The notes: a model not told the origin generated them from the sequence alone. A DNA stretch of 6,687 bases from CBDTTM01 sp965363355 (GCA_965363355.1 CBDTTM010000140.1:1-6687), one strand, 5' to 3'; positions 1 through 6,068 are shown, numbered from the stretch's first letter. Program-made: numbers and translations.

Positions 1-372
1 TGTTATCTTCAAATCATTGCATAGCAGTGTTTTTTGTTTAGGATACTGGGTGTAGTCACCGCTGATATCAGAGCCGTCCTCGCGAGGCGCCATACGATAA
101 ATGATTTCTTCGGCGTCTTTTTTATAAAAAACCTCAATCATTTTTCCGGTGTTGAGCATAGCATGATAACTTTCCTGATAATTCGTCGGCAATAGTTTAG
201 GGCTTTTGACGGCAAAACCCGCAGCACTTTTGAGTTCATCCAATGTCGTATAAACAATGAATGGATTTGCTATACTGGTTTTTTCAGCAGTCGCAGCTTG
301 TACTTGTCCTGAGGGAATAAGTATAAGTGCCGTTGTAAAGAGCAGCAGCAAGGAAAATAAAATTCTTTTCAA
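1..372 (-). CDS. Secreted DUF4367-like protein, N-terminal part (runs off the window start)
   Basis: The minus-strand frame is open for 124 codons from a TTG start at 372-370 to the window edge, so the C-terminus is missing. TTG is chosen because an AGAGGTG ribosome site (386-380) lies 7 nt upstream and no in-frame ATG or GTG is nearby. Residues 1-26 form a signal peptide: MKR, a long Leu/Phe/Ile core, then a VQA/A signal-peptidase I site. There is no lipobox cysteine, so the product should be exported to the periplasm or surface. The mature part contains a YTTLDELKSAAGF segment, LLPTNYQESY, a hydrophobic stretch with EVFYKK, and then IIYRMA followed by DISGDY. From memory this order resembles small secreted Firmicute proteins of the DUF4367 type, whose function is unknown. 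The gene has its own promoter, divergent from the CDGSH gene. The reading frame is certain; the family assignment is moderate. Confidence 0.75.
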   Translation of the reverse strand, partial: MKRILFSLLLLFTTALILIPSGQVQAATAEKTSIANPFIVYTTLDELKSAAGFAVKSPKLLPTNYQESYHAMLNTGKMIEVFYKKDAEEIIYRMAPREDGSDISGDYTQYPKQKTLLCNDLKIT

Positions 373-404
373 AATAAAGCACCTCTTTTATATAATATAG
401 CTAG

Positions 405-433
405 ATTATAGTGTTTTTTTTTCGGGAAGTCTA
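405..433 (-). promoter_or_regulatory. Sigma-A-type promoter of the secreted-protein gene
   Basis: On the minus strand, a TAGACT -35 box (433-428) is followed by a 17-nt spacer rich in A (nine in a row) and a perfect TATAAT -10 box (410-405). Transcription would start near 398, giving a leader of about 25 nt that carries the AGAGGTG ribosome site. No operator-like palindrome is visible in it. Confidence 0.65.
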
Positions 434-468
434 TGTTCTAAGCAATAAAAATAAAAAGATGGAAAATA

Positions 469-497
469 TTGATTATTTAACAGTCTGAGAGTAAACT
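469..497 (+). promoter_or_regulatory. Possible promoter of the CDGSH gene
   Basis: TTGATT (469-474) and TAAACT (492-497) are separated by 17 nt; each matches the sigma-A consensus at 4 or more of 6 positions. It is the best-spaced pair I found upstream of the gene. The leader would be about 65 nt long and include a small hairpin (512-536). Confidence 0.35.
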
Positions 498-511
498 AAA
501 GGAAGGCGGCG

Positions 512-536
512 AAAATCAACGTCTGCTGTTGGTTTT
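512..536 (+). other. Hairpin in the leader of the CDGSH gene
   Basis: AAAATCAAC (512-520) and GTTGGTTTT (528-536) can pair over 9 bp with one G-U wobble around a 7-nt loop. No run of T follows, so it is not an intrinsic terminator. It matches no riboswitch or leader family that I recognise. It may only be a stabilising leader fold. Confidence 0.3.
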
Positions 537-568
537 GCGGCTGAATATTAAAAAAGTGAGGCTATGAT

Positions 569-808
569 ATGGAAAAAGCAACGGTTTATCAAAAAGAGCC
601 AATGGAAGTCAAGGTAGAAGCCGGAGAAACTTATTATTGGTGTGCTTGTGGCAAAAGTGCCAAACAACCATTTTGTGATGGATCGCATGAAAAAACGGCA
701 TTTGCTCCACTTGCTTTTACACCGGAAACATCAGGTTCTGTGCATCTTTGTGCCTGTAAGCAGACCAAAAATCCGCCATATTGTGATGGAGCCCATAGAG
801 ACCTCTGA
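569..808 (+). CDS. CDGSH iron-sulfur domain protein with two motifs (79 aa)
   Basis: This small soluble protein has two zinc-finger-like CDGSH motifs, each of which in known families binds one [2Fe-2S] cluster through three Cys and one His. Motif 1 spans residues 25-40 (C25, C27, C36, H40; CACGKSAKQPFCDGSH) and matches the classical pattern. Motif 2 spans residues 61-76 (C61, C63, C72, H76) but reads CDGAH, with Thr for the usual Ser before the proline. All eight ligands are present, so two clusters are likely. There is no signal peptide or membrane anchor, so the protein should be cytoplasmic. The start is supported by GTGAGG at 556-561, 7 nt upstream; an ATG at 564 is out of frame. It is probably transcribed alone, since a terminator lies at 872-901. 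Bacterial relatives are linked to iron, redox or electron-transfer functions, but no specific reaction can be assigned. Confidence 0.93.
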   Translation: MEKATVYQKEPMEVKVEAGETYYWCACGKSAKQPFCDGSHEKTAFAPLAFTPETSGSVHLCACKQTKNPPYCDGAHRDL

Positions 809-871
809 TTTTTAGTAGACGCAATGAAAATTTGTAGATGATGTCCATTTGGTTGAAATTTATGATAGCTG

Positions 872-901
872 AGAACCACTTTCGCTGGTGGTTCTTTTTT
901 T
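872..901 (+). terminator. Intrinsic terminator after the CDGSH gene
   Basis: AGAACCAC (872-879) pairs perfectly with GTGGTTCT (888-895) around an 8-nt loop and is followed directly by a run of seven T (895-901). It ends the CDGSH transcript and separates it from the YgbA-family gene. Confidence 0.88.
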
Positions 902-943
902 GTGATTTTCAGCACGGCTTTTTTTTATAAAATGGGCTATAAT
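901..943 (+). promoter_or_regulatory. Promoter of the YgbA-family gene with a possible CRP/FNR-type site
   Basis: A perfect TATAAT -10 box lies at 938-943, 34 nt before the GTG start. No good -35 box sits 16-18 nt upstream, which suggests dependence on an activator. TGTGA at 901-905 is followed, after 6 nt, by GCACG (912-916), an imperfect inverted half-site. This has the TGTGA-N6-TCACA layout of CRP/FNR-family sites. Its centre (about 908.5) would be near -41 relative to a start at about 950, the usual position for an activator that overlaps the -35 region. The -10 call is fair; the activator site is weak, with 3 of 5 bases matching in the right half. Confidence 0.4.
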
Positions 944-977
944 AAGGCAAAGATTTAAAAGAAAGTGGTGTGTATAA

Positions 978-1316
978 GTGAAAGATGTGATCCTAGAGGA
1001 AAAAGAAATCGCCGGGAAGTTGATTCGACTGTATTGCAGGGCAAAGCATGGTACAAATCAGAGCCTATGCGGTGAATGCGAAGAATTGTTTCAATATGCG
1101 CAGAGTCGGATCGAACATTGTTTTTTCGGAGAAAATAAACCGGTTTGTGGGAGTTGCCCGATTCATTGCTACAAAAAGGAACGAAGGGAACAAATCACTA
1201 AAGTCATGCGCTATGCAGGACCTCGTATGATTTATAAGCATCCGATGATTGCAATTAAGCATATGATGCATTCTTTGAAACCAGTGCCCGAATTGCAAAA
1301 ACACAAAAAAAATTGA
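978..1316 (+). CDS. ygbA: YgbA-family nitrosative-stress-associated protein (112 aa)
   Basis: This small cysteine-rich cytoplasmic protein belongs to the 'nitrous oxide-stimulated promoter' family (YgbA_NO), typified by E. coli YgbA, whose gene is induced by nitric oxide. Seven cysteines are arranged as C20, C31-x2-C34, C48 and C57-x2-C60-x3-C64, a pattern suited to binding an Fe-S cluster. The family hallmark follows at about residues 77-98: MRYAGPRMIYKHP, then IAIKHM. Length is typical and the protein looks complete. Translation starts at GTG (978), 7 nt after a purine-rich AAAGTGGTG site (962-970); no better ATG is available upstream. It has no signal peptide and is probably monocistronic. 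The family call rests on the cysteine pattern and C-terminal motif and is strong; the molecular role here is inferred. Confidence 0.9.
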   Translation: MKDVILEEKEIAGKLIRLYCRAKHGTNQSLCGECEELFQYAQSRIEHCFFGENKPVCGSCPIHCYKKERREQITKVMRYAGPRMIYKHPMIAIKHMMHSLKPVPELQKHKKN

Positions 1317-1383
1317 CGTTTTTAAGGAACGGGGCAGGTCGGTTTGTCAGAGTTTTTTGCAAAAATTAAAAGGCATGATGGCT

Positions 1384-1412
1384 TTGACAAATCACAATAA
1401 ATTTTATATACT
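1384..1412 (+). promoter_or_regulatory. marR promoter (sigma-A type)
   Basis: A perfect TTGACA -35 box (1384-1389), a 17-nt spacer and TATACT (1407-1412, 5 of 6) form the best promoter in the window. Transcription should start near 1419, inside the 18-bp operator at 1415-1432, so a bound repressor would block RNA polymerase. Confidence 0.8.
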
Positions 1413-1414
1413 TA

Positions 1415-1432
1415 TAGTTAGTCGACTAATTA
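1415..1432 (+). promoter_or_regulatory. Probable MarR operator 1 (marR promoter)
   Basis: TAGTTAGTCGACTAATTA is a palindrome with a perfect 12-bp core (TTAGTCGACTAA) and one mismatched pair in the arms. It covers the predicted marR transcription start and ends 5 nt before the GGAGG ribosome site. The size and symmetry fit a dimeric MarR-family repressor, and a copy differing at one base precedes the adaptor gene. Assigning it to this MarR is an inference from position and repetition. Confidence 0.75.
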
Positions 1433-1447
1433 CTTGCGGAGGCGTCT

Positions 1448-1933
1448 ATGAAAAGAGCAATAACTCCTACACGGGAGACTTTAGAACAACATGCAAAACT
1501 TATACCGGAGATAAATCCTTCCTCGGTGATTGCCATGCTGCGTGTTCTTGAGGCATCATCAGCGATTCAACATGCGGTTATTGATGTTTTGGAAAGAGAG
1601 TATCAGCTTTCTGAAGGAAAGTTATGTGTGATGATTATCTTGCATCAGACCCATGCTGGCGTTGCACCTTCGAAGCTAGCAGAACTTGCTGGTGTTACCA
1701 GAGCTACAATCAGCGCGATGATCCAACGAATGACCCGAGATGGGCTAGTGGATTCTTTGTCTGATGCGACCGATGGCAGGGCTAAAAAAGTCTGTCTTAC
1801 AGCAAAGGGGCGAAGCTTTATGGATGGGGTCTTGCCAGAACATTATCTGCGTATAACGAAACTCATGGGGCGCCTGTCAGAAGAAGAGCAAAAAGAACTC
1901 ATTATTTTACTCAAAAAAATTGTTGGGGCATAA
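1448..1933 (+). CDS. MarR-family transcriptional regulator (161 aa)
   Basis: This is a winged helix-turn-helix repressor, expected to act as a dimer on DNA and to be released by a small ligand or by oxidation. N-terminal helices (about residues 24-67) and a C-terminal helix (about 144-159) would form the dimer interface. The DNA-binding part runs from about residue 70 to 120: helix SKLAELAG, recognition helix TRATISAMIQRMTRDG (84-99), then the wing with the D109-G-R111 signature that ends at LTAKG (117-121). The ATG at 1448 follows GGAGG (1438-1442) by 5 nt. Two cysteines (C60, C116) could allow redox sensing, but this is speculative. The gene sits directly upstream of an efflux operon and carries its own operator, the usual arrangement of a local, autoregulated efflux repressor. 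The inducing compound cannot be read from the sequence. Confidence 0.93.
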   Translation: MKRAITPTRETLEQHAKLIPEINPSSVIAMLRVLEASSAIQHAVIDVLEREYQLSEGKLCVMIILHQTHAGVAPSKLAELAGVTRATISAMIQRMTRDGLVDSLSDATDGRAKKVCLTAKGRSFMDGVLPEHYLRITKLMGRLSEEEQKELIILLKKIVGA

Positions 1934-1950
1934 TTGCACCATACAATTTT

Positions 1951-1982
1951 CTCTATATAGTAAGTTGACTAACTATATAGAG
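1951..1982 (+). repeat. 32-bp inverted repeat containing a third operator-like site
   Basis: An 11-bp perfect outer arm, CTCTATATAGT (1951-1961), pairs with ACTATATAGAG (1972-1982), and the symmetry continues through the centre with one A-A mismatch. The central 18 bases (1958-1975), TAGTAAGTTGACTAACTA, match the marR operator at 15 of 18 positions on the same axis. It starts 17 nt after the marR stop. The RNA could form a hairpin, but the following bases (GCTTTGTTC) are a poor U tract, so it is at best a weak terminator. An additional repressor site is the better reading. Confidence 0.7.
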
Positions 1983-2024
1983 GCTTTGTTCTAAAAATGT
2001 ATTTGGTTTATTTTTATCAAAATG

Positions 2025-2042
2025 TAGTTAGTCGGCTAATTA
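2025..2042 (+). promoter_or_regulatory. Probable MarR operator 2 (efflux operon)
   Basis: TAGTTAGTCGGCTAATTA differs from the marR operator by a single base in the core. It lies 12 nt before the AAGGAGA ribosome site of the adaptor gene, so it should overlap the start region of the efflux transcript. Its centre is 67 bp from the centre of the 32-bp inverted repeat. The promoter itself is not clear: TTGTTC (1986-1991) and TATTTT (2009-2014), 17 nt apart, are the best but weak candidates. Confidence 0.75.
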
Positions 2043-2065
2043 AAAGGACAGATAAGGAGATCGTT

Positions 2066-3178
2066 ATGGATTTTAACAAAAAATCAGTGCGAGTGGGACT
2101 TGTATTTTTAGTATTGCTTTTGATCAGTGGAGTGGTGCTCCTCTATAAAGGCAATGATGCAGTTGCATTGGCTGTAGAAAAGAAAGAGGGCATACTCACA
2201 GCAGAACAGGTGAAGATTGCATTTGATTCAGTCAGTGGCCGCATGGTCAATGAGGCGGTAAAGGAATCACAGGAAGTCAAAAAAGGTGATGTCTTGATGG
2301 TGCTCGATAGCACAGATGTAGATTTGTCTATTGCTAAGCTTAAAGCACAGATTGCGCAAATGGAGGCACAAATCAATTCCATGAATGGAACCATTCGCAT
2401 CGGTTACGCGCAAACCAATACCAATGAGCAACAAAATTATCATCAAATCGATCAACAACGAGCTGCACTTGATGGAGCGAATGCGACCTATGAGAACAGA
2501 CAGCTTGATTATAATAGAAAAGCAGCATTGGCTTCGTCTGGAGCTATTTCGCAGTCAGAGCTCGATGAAGCCCAGACCAATTTGAATGTGGCAGCTTCAA
2601 ATGCAGCGCAGCAGCAGCAAATGCTAGGAAAACTGTTAGCCGGGGCAACCGATAATGGCAATACGAACCAAATCGATTTGCCGACCATCGATCAGCAAAG
2701 ACAGACCTTAGATAATAAGCAAAATGATGTGCAAAACCTGCAAGAACAGAAAAAGTATTTGGAAGTTCAACTGGCAGAGCTTGAGGTCAAAAAAGAACGC
2801 CTGACACTGCGAGCACCGGAAGATGGGAAAATATTAAAGATCCTTGCCAAGCAAGGTGAAATGATTTCGCCGAATGCACCGGTTATATTACTAGAGAGCA
2901 AACGTAATTATTATGATATTTATTTAAGTGAACAACAAGCGGTCAAGATCTCAGAAGGCGATGATATCACCGGGAAGACAGTCGCAGGAAATAAAGCGGT
3001 TGAAGGAACGATTCGCTCAATCACGGCTGCACCAGGTTTTGCCGACCTTAAGATGTCTAGAGAAAAAGGCCAGGCCGATTTGGCTGCATTCCAGGTGCGT
3101 ATCTACACAGACGCTCAGGAGGGAATATTGCCGGGAATGACAGTTGAGGTGACACAAGATGCATTCACTAAAAGATGA
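2066..3178 (+). CDS. HlyD-family periplasmic adaptor (membrane fusion) subunit (370 aa)
   Basis: The protein bridges an inner-membrane exporter and an outer-membrane channel. It has one N-terminal membrane anchor (about residues 10-27), then the first half of a biotinyl-lipoyl-like domain (about 45-82: VSGRM, then VKKGDVLMVLD). A long Gln/Asn-rich alpha-helical hairpin spans about 85-245. The second lipoyl half is at about 246-275 (LRAPEDGKI, 248-256), followed by a C-terminal beta-barrel. The hairpin tip has R151-x3-L155-x6-S162, the RLS motif that adaptors of this class use to contact TolC. I start at 2066 because AAGGAGA (2054-2060) is 5 nt upstream and residues 1-30 then form a normal anchor. 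The in-frame ATG at 1997 has no ribosome site and would place the operator inside the gene. The 3' end overlaps the permease gene by 20 bp, so the two are translationally linked. Confidence 0.92.
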   Translation: MDFNKKSVRVGLVFLVLLLISGVVLLYKGNDAVALAVEKKEGILTAEQVKIAFDSVSGRMVNEAVKESQEVKKGDVLMVLDSTDVDLSIAKLKAQIAQMEAQINSMNGTIRIGYAQTNTNEQQNYHQIDQQRAALDGANATYENRQLDYNRKAALASSGAISQSELDEAQTNLNVAASNAAQQQQMLGKLLAGATDNGNTNQIDLPTIDQQRQTLDNKQNDVQNLQEQKKYLEVQLAELEVKKERLTLRAPEDGKILKILAKQGEMISPNAPVILLESKRNYYDIYLSEQQAVKISEGDDITGKTVAGNKAVEGTIRSITAAPGFADLKMSREKGQADLAAFQVRIYTDAQEGILPGMTVEVTQDAFTKR

Positions 3179-4310
3179 GATTGCTTTTTTCTTTTCAGGG
3201 CGCGGAATGCCTTATGAGAAAGTTTCTTTGATGGTAGCGGTTGTCGTCACGGTACTGCTTAGTATTTTGCTTGGAAATAATTTTTCTAAAGATGCAAAAG
3301 TGGCCATTATCGACGTGGACAATTCGAAGTACAGCCATGAAATCATCGAACAAATCAATGCCTCGACCTTTATGAAGGTGACGACTGTGCTCAATGCACC
3401 TGTAGAACCAAAAACATTGTTTTATCGCGACCAAAATGTAGCAGTCGTATATTTGCCGCAGGATTTGGAAAAAAATCGCTATAGTCAGGCACCTGCTAGC
3501 ATCGGGGTGTTTTATGACAATACGAATAATGCGCAAACTGGTGAAGTGAAAGCCGCACTCAATGAAATCATTGCCATTGAAAATCAAAAAACGGCACAGG
3601 CCAGTGGTGCAGCTGGAGCGGGGTCTTTAGCTTTAAATGACAGAGAGCTTTTCAATCCGGTGAATTCGAGCAGCAATGGAGAAGTTTTGGGTTTTTTATT
3701 CTTTTTCTCCTCTATGTTTTTTGTTTTTGCGACCATTGGAATGGTGCCGCGTTTAAAACTAGAAAACAAATGGGAAGGTGAGCTCGCTTCGAGTCCGTTC
3801 TCCTTGATGCTTCGCTTGGTTCCTTACGGCGCCTGCCTATTGACGGCTATATTTGTGGGACTGGCAATTTTGCGAACCTTTGGCGATTTGACTTTCTCCG
3901 GAAATCTATTGATATTTTTGTTGTCCTTGCTGCTCTACATTCCGTCTTTAGGGATTTTGAGCTTGCTTTTCGGCTGGACTGCAGCAAATCCTGGAATCGC
4001 TTCGAGCCGCATGATTCTTTTTGTCCCGGGCGGCTTCATTCTTGGCGGCCCGACGGGGCCTCTTACGATACTATCAGAATGGGTGAAGACACTATCTCAT
4101 ATATTCCCATTGACCTGGGAATATCATTTTACGCGTGACATCATCAGCCGTGGTGCCGGGTTTATGGATTGTGGCAAGCAGTTCGGCGAGTTGATGATCT
4201 ATCTTGCTGTCGTCATCGTGATTTTTTGTTTTTGTTTTCATCGTGCCCGGTTGCATTTACCCAAAAAAGATGCACTTGAAAAAACATTGGCTATGGAGGA
4301 AATTAAATGA
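3159..4310 (+). CDS. ABC-2-type transporter permease (383 aa)
   Basis: This integral inner-membrane protein has the ABC2_membrane_3 layout. A first membrane helix (about residues 22-39) is followed by a large extracytoplasmic domain (about 40-172). A cluster of five further hydrophobic segments lies at about 176-197, 219-238, 249-271, 284-305 and 345-361, with a charged tail. This is the YhhJ/YbhR-like topology of permeases that work with HlyD adaptors. The start at 3159 is supported by TTGAGGTGA (3143-3151); it lies inside the end of the adaptor gene. The last bases form an ATGA overlap with the usp gene. Such permeases normally form a dimer driven by a separate ATPase, yet no ATPase gene is in this operon and the protein has no Walker motifs. 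It may borrow an ATPase encoded elsewhere, or work differently. The substrate is unknown; drugs, lipids or toxic organic compounds are plausible given the MarR control. Confidence 0.87.
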   Translation: MHSLKDEIAFFFSGRGMPYEKVSLMVAVVVTVLLSILLGNNFSKDAKVAIIDVDNSKYSHEIIEQINASTFMKVTTVLNAPVEPKTLFYRDQNVAVVYLPQDLEKNRYSQAPASIGVFYDNTNNAQTGEVKAALNEIIAIENQKTAQASGAAGAGSLALNDRELFNPVNSSSNGEVLGFLFFFSSMFFVFATIGMVPRLKLENKWEGELASSPFSLMLRLVPYGACLLTAIFVGLAILRTFGDLTFSGNLLIFLLSLLLYIPSLGILSLLFGWTAANPGIASSRMILFVPGGFILGGPTGPLTILSEWVKTLSHIFPLTWEYHFTRDIISRGAGFMDCGKQFGELMIYLAVVIVIFCFCFHRARLHLPKKDALEKTLAMEEIK

Positions 4311-4738
4311 AAGATTTCAAAAAAATCTTAGTACCATTTGATGGCTCAGACCATTCAAAACAAGCTTTGGAACAGGCTGTCTTTTTGGCGAATCTTTGCC
4401 AAGCGGAGTTGGTACTCTTGCATGTAGTCGATCTTAATCGCAAGATTTCGTCTTTTGAACAAGTAAGCACAGGCGGATATATTCCAAACGAGCTAAAAGA
4501 AGATGGCTATAAACTCATTGGCACTGCAATGGCAACGATACCAGAAGCTATCAAGGCAACCAGTGTTGTCGAAATAGGGAGCCCCGCAGAAATTATTACC
4601 GAAATCTGCAGTGCGGGAGAATATGATCTCATCATTATGGGAAGCCGGGGGCTCAATAAATTCAAGCAGATTTTTATGGGCAGCGTAAGCCAGTATGTTT
4701 TAGCACATGCTTCATGTCCTGTAATGGTCATTCGTTAA
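4307..4738 (+). CDS. UspA-family universal stress protein (143 aa)
   Basis: This single-domain cytoplasmic Usp protein shows KKILVPFDGSDHS (5-17) at the N-terminus with the conserved nucleotide-contacting Asp12. The C-terminal ATP-binding signature is G112-x2-G115-x9-G125-S126 (GSRGLNKFKQIFMGS), followed by CPVMVIR, the typical last strand. It therefore belongs to the ATP-binding branch of the family and is full length. The ATG overlaps the permease stop (ATGA), and GGAGGA (4295-4300) lies 6 nt upstream, so it is translated with the exporter genes. Usp proteins generally act as stress-linked nucleotide-binding regulators. A Usp gene inside an efflux operon suggests it adjusts or senses the state of the exporter, but that is inference. 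It is not an ABC ATPase: no Walker A, Walker B or LSGGQ motif is present. Confidence 0.93.
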   Translation: MKDFKKILVPFDGSDHSKQALEQAVFLANLCQAELVLLHVVDLNRKISSFEQVSTGGYIPNELKEDGYKLIGTAMATIPEAIKATSVVEIGSPAEIITEICSAGEYDLIIMGSRGLNKFKQIFMGSVSQYVLAHASCPVMVIR

Positions 4739-4763
4739 AATATAAAATATTCATGGGGGAAAA

Positions 4764-6047
4764 ATGTTAAAGAAAAAATCAATGGCAGTTTTGTTCGCAT
4801 CGCTGCTCCTTTTGTCCATGCCTTCGGCTTTTGCTGAACAAACGGATGTAACGCTCGTCCAAAGCATAGATTGGGCAATGCAGAACAATGAACAAATAAA
4901 GGCAGCTGATAGCGGCGCACAAGCTGCCAAATGGGATTTGGCCAAAGCAAAAGGCGAAAATAATTTTACACTTAATTATTCACATACATCAGCTAAGATT
5001 GGCGGTGCTTATTGGAAAGTCTTCATGATTGAAGATGATCCATCGAGTTATTTCATCAATGCTTTTTCGGCATCTTTGCCGCTTTATAGTGGTGGGCGCA
5101 TCGAGCATACGATTGCACAGGCAAAGACCGGCGCGCAGATCAGCGATTTAGAGCTGCAAAATATGAAGCAGCAGGTCCGCTATCAAGTCACACAGGCCTA
5201 TTACATGATTTTGGCTTGCAAGAACGTGCAAGAAGCCAAAGATGAAGCCGTAAAGCAGCTTAATGAACATCTGCAGACGGTTCAACAGCAATTTGCTGTC
5301 GGGACTGTCGCCAAAGCCGATATCTTGCGCTCTGAGGTCGCTTTGGCAAACGCCCAGCAAGAACTCGTGACAGCAGAGAACAATACCAAAATCGCAATGG
5401 CGTCGTTCAATAAAATCGTGGGTCTGCCAATAAGAGACACCGTACAAATAAAAGAGGATATGTCCTATGCGCCAGAAACCTATGATCTTGACGAATGCGT
5501 AAGCTATGCTTTGGCGAACCGTCCGGATCGAATGGCTGTGCAAAAAGGCGTCGATCAAGCAAAAGATGGCATCGAAATCGCAAAGTCTGGAAAAAAACCG
5601 AATCTTTCCTTTGATGCTTCCTATGCAACATATGATACGAAGATCAATGAGTTTGACACGAAGCAATGGCAGGTTGGTTTGACGGCCAGTATAAATATTT
5701 TTGATGGGAATATTACTTCAGCAAAGGTGAATTCAGCCAAAGCCAAACTAGAGCAGGCCAAGCACCAAGAAAGTGATAATGAATCTTCTGTGGAATTTGA
5801 AGTGCAGCAAGCTTTTTTGAATATGAAAAAAGCAGAAAGCAATATCAAGACCAATAAAGTTGCGGTGGATAAGGCCAAGGAAGATTTCATGCTAGCAGGT
5901 GCTCGCTATGGGGTAAACCTTGGAACGAACCTCGATGTAGTCGATGCCCAGGTAGCTTTGACTACAGCCAGGACATCGTATATTGAATCTCTTTATGATT
6001 ACAATGTGAGTAAGGCTGCCTTGGAAAAGGCAATGGGAAAAGAATAG
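4764..6047 (+). CDS. TolC-family outer-membrane efflux protein (427 aa)
   Basis: This is the outer-membrane channel of the tripartite exporter. Residues 1-24 are a signal peptide (MLKKK, hydrophobic core, AFA/E cleavage site) without a lipobox cysteine. The mature protein has the two tandem OEP repeats of the family, about 28-220 and 240-425. Matching strand-turn elements are LPLYSGGR (105-112) in repeat 1 and INIFDGN (310-316) in repeat 2. Each is followed by a long periplasmic helix with regular Ala/Gln/Lys spacing. ATG 4764 follows a GGGGGA site (4755-4760) closely, and the usp stop is 25 nt upstream, with no promoter or terminator between them, so the gene belongs to the same operon. A strong terminator follows. 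Its presence indicates a cell with an outer membrane. Trimer formation and docking on the HlyD adaptor follow from family knowledge. Confidence 0.94.
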   Translation: MLKKKSMAVLFASLLLLSMPSAFAEQTDVTLVQSIDWAMQNNEQIKAADSGAQAAKWDLAKAKGENNFTLNYSHTSAKIGGAYWKVFMIEDDPSSYFINAFSASLPLYSGGRIEHTIAQAKTGAQISDLELQNMKQQVRYQVTQAYYMILACKNVQEAKDEAVKQLNEHLQTVQQQFAVGTVAKADILRSEVALANAQQELVTAENNTKIAMASFNKIVGLPIRDTVQIKEDMSYAPETYDLDECVSYALANRPDRMAVQKGVDQAKDGIEIAKSGKKPNLSFDASYATYDTKINEFDTKQWQVGLTASINIFDGNITSAKVNSAKAKLEQAKHQESDNESSVEFEVQQAFLNMKKAESNIKTNKVAVDKAKEDFMLAGARYGVNLGTNLDVVDAQVALTTARTSYIESLYDYNVSKAALEKAMGKE

Positions 6048-6068
6048 AGAAATAATGCCAGTTTTGAA

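Noticed and set aside
634..915. Minus-strand frame overlapping the CDGSH gene and its terminator
   Set aside because: It would start inside the ygbA promoter region and read back through the terminator hairpin; the plus-strand CDGSH motifs are unambiguous.
1278..1327. Possible terminator around the end of the ygbA-type gene (AAAAAC ... GTTTTT)
   Set aside because: The pairing is only six A/T-rich pairs with a long A-rich loop, too weak to support a terminator call.
3195..3587. Open minus-strand frame of 130 codons
   Set aside because: It is antisense to the permease gene, with His/Ile/Cys-rich translation and no recognisable motif or promoter.
4307..4738. Usp protein considered as a replacement ABC ATPase
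   Set aside because: It has the Usp G-x2-G-x9-G-S nucleotide site but no Walker A, Walker B, Q-loop or LSGGQ signature, so it cannot be called an ABC ATPase.
5148..5666. Open minus-strand frame of 172 codons
   Set aside because: It lies wholly within tolC on the opposite strand, its translation is Ile/Leu/Phe/Cys-rich without domain logic, and there is no suitable ribosome site. It is a by-product of tolC codon use.
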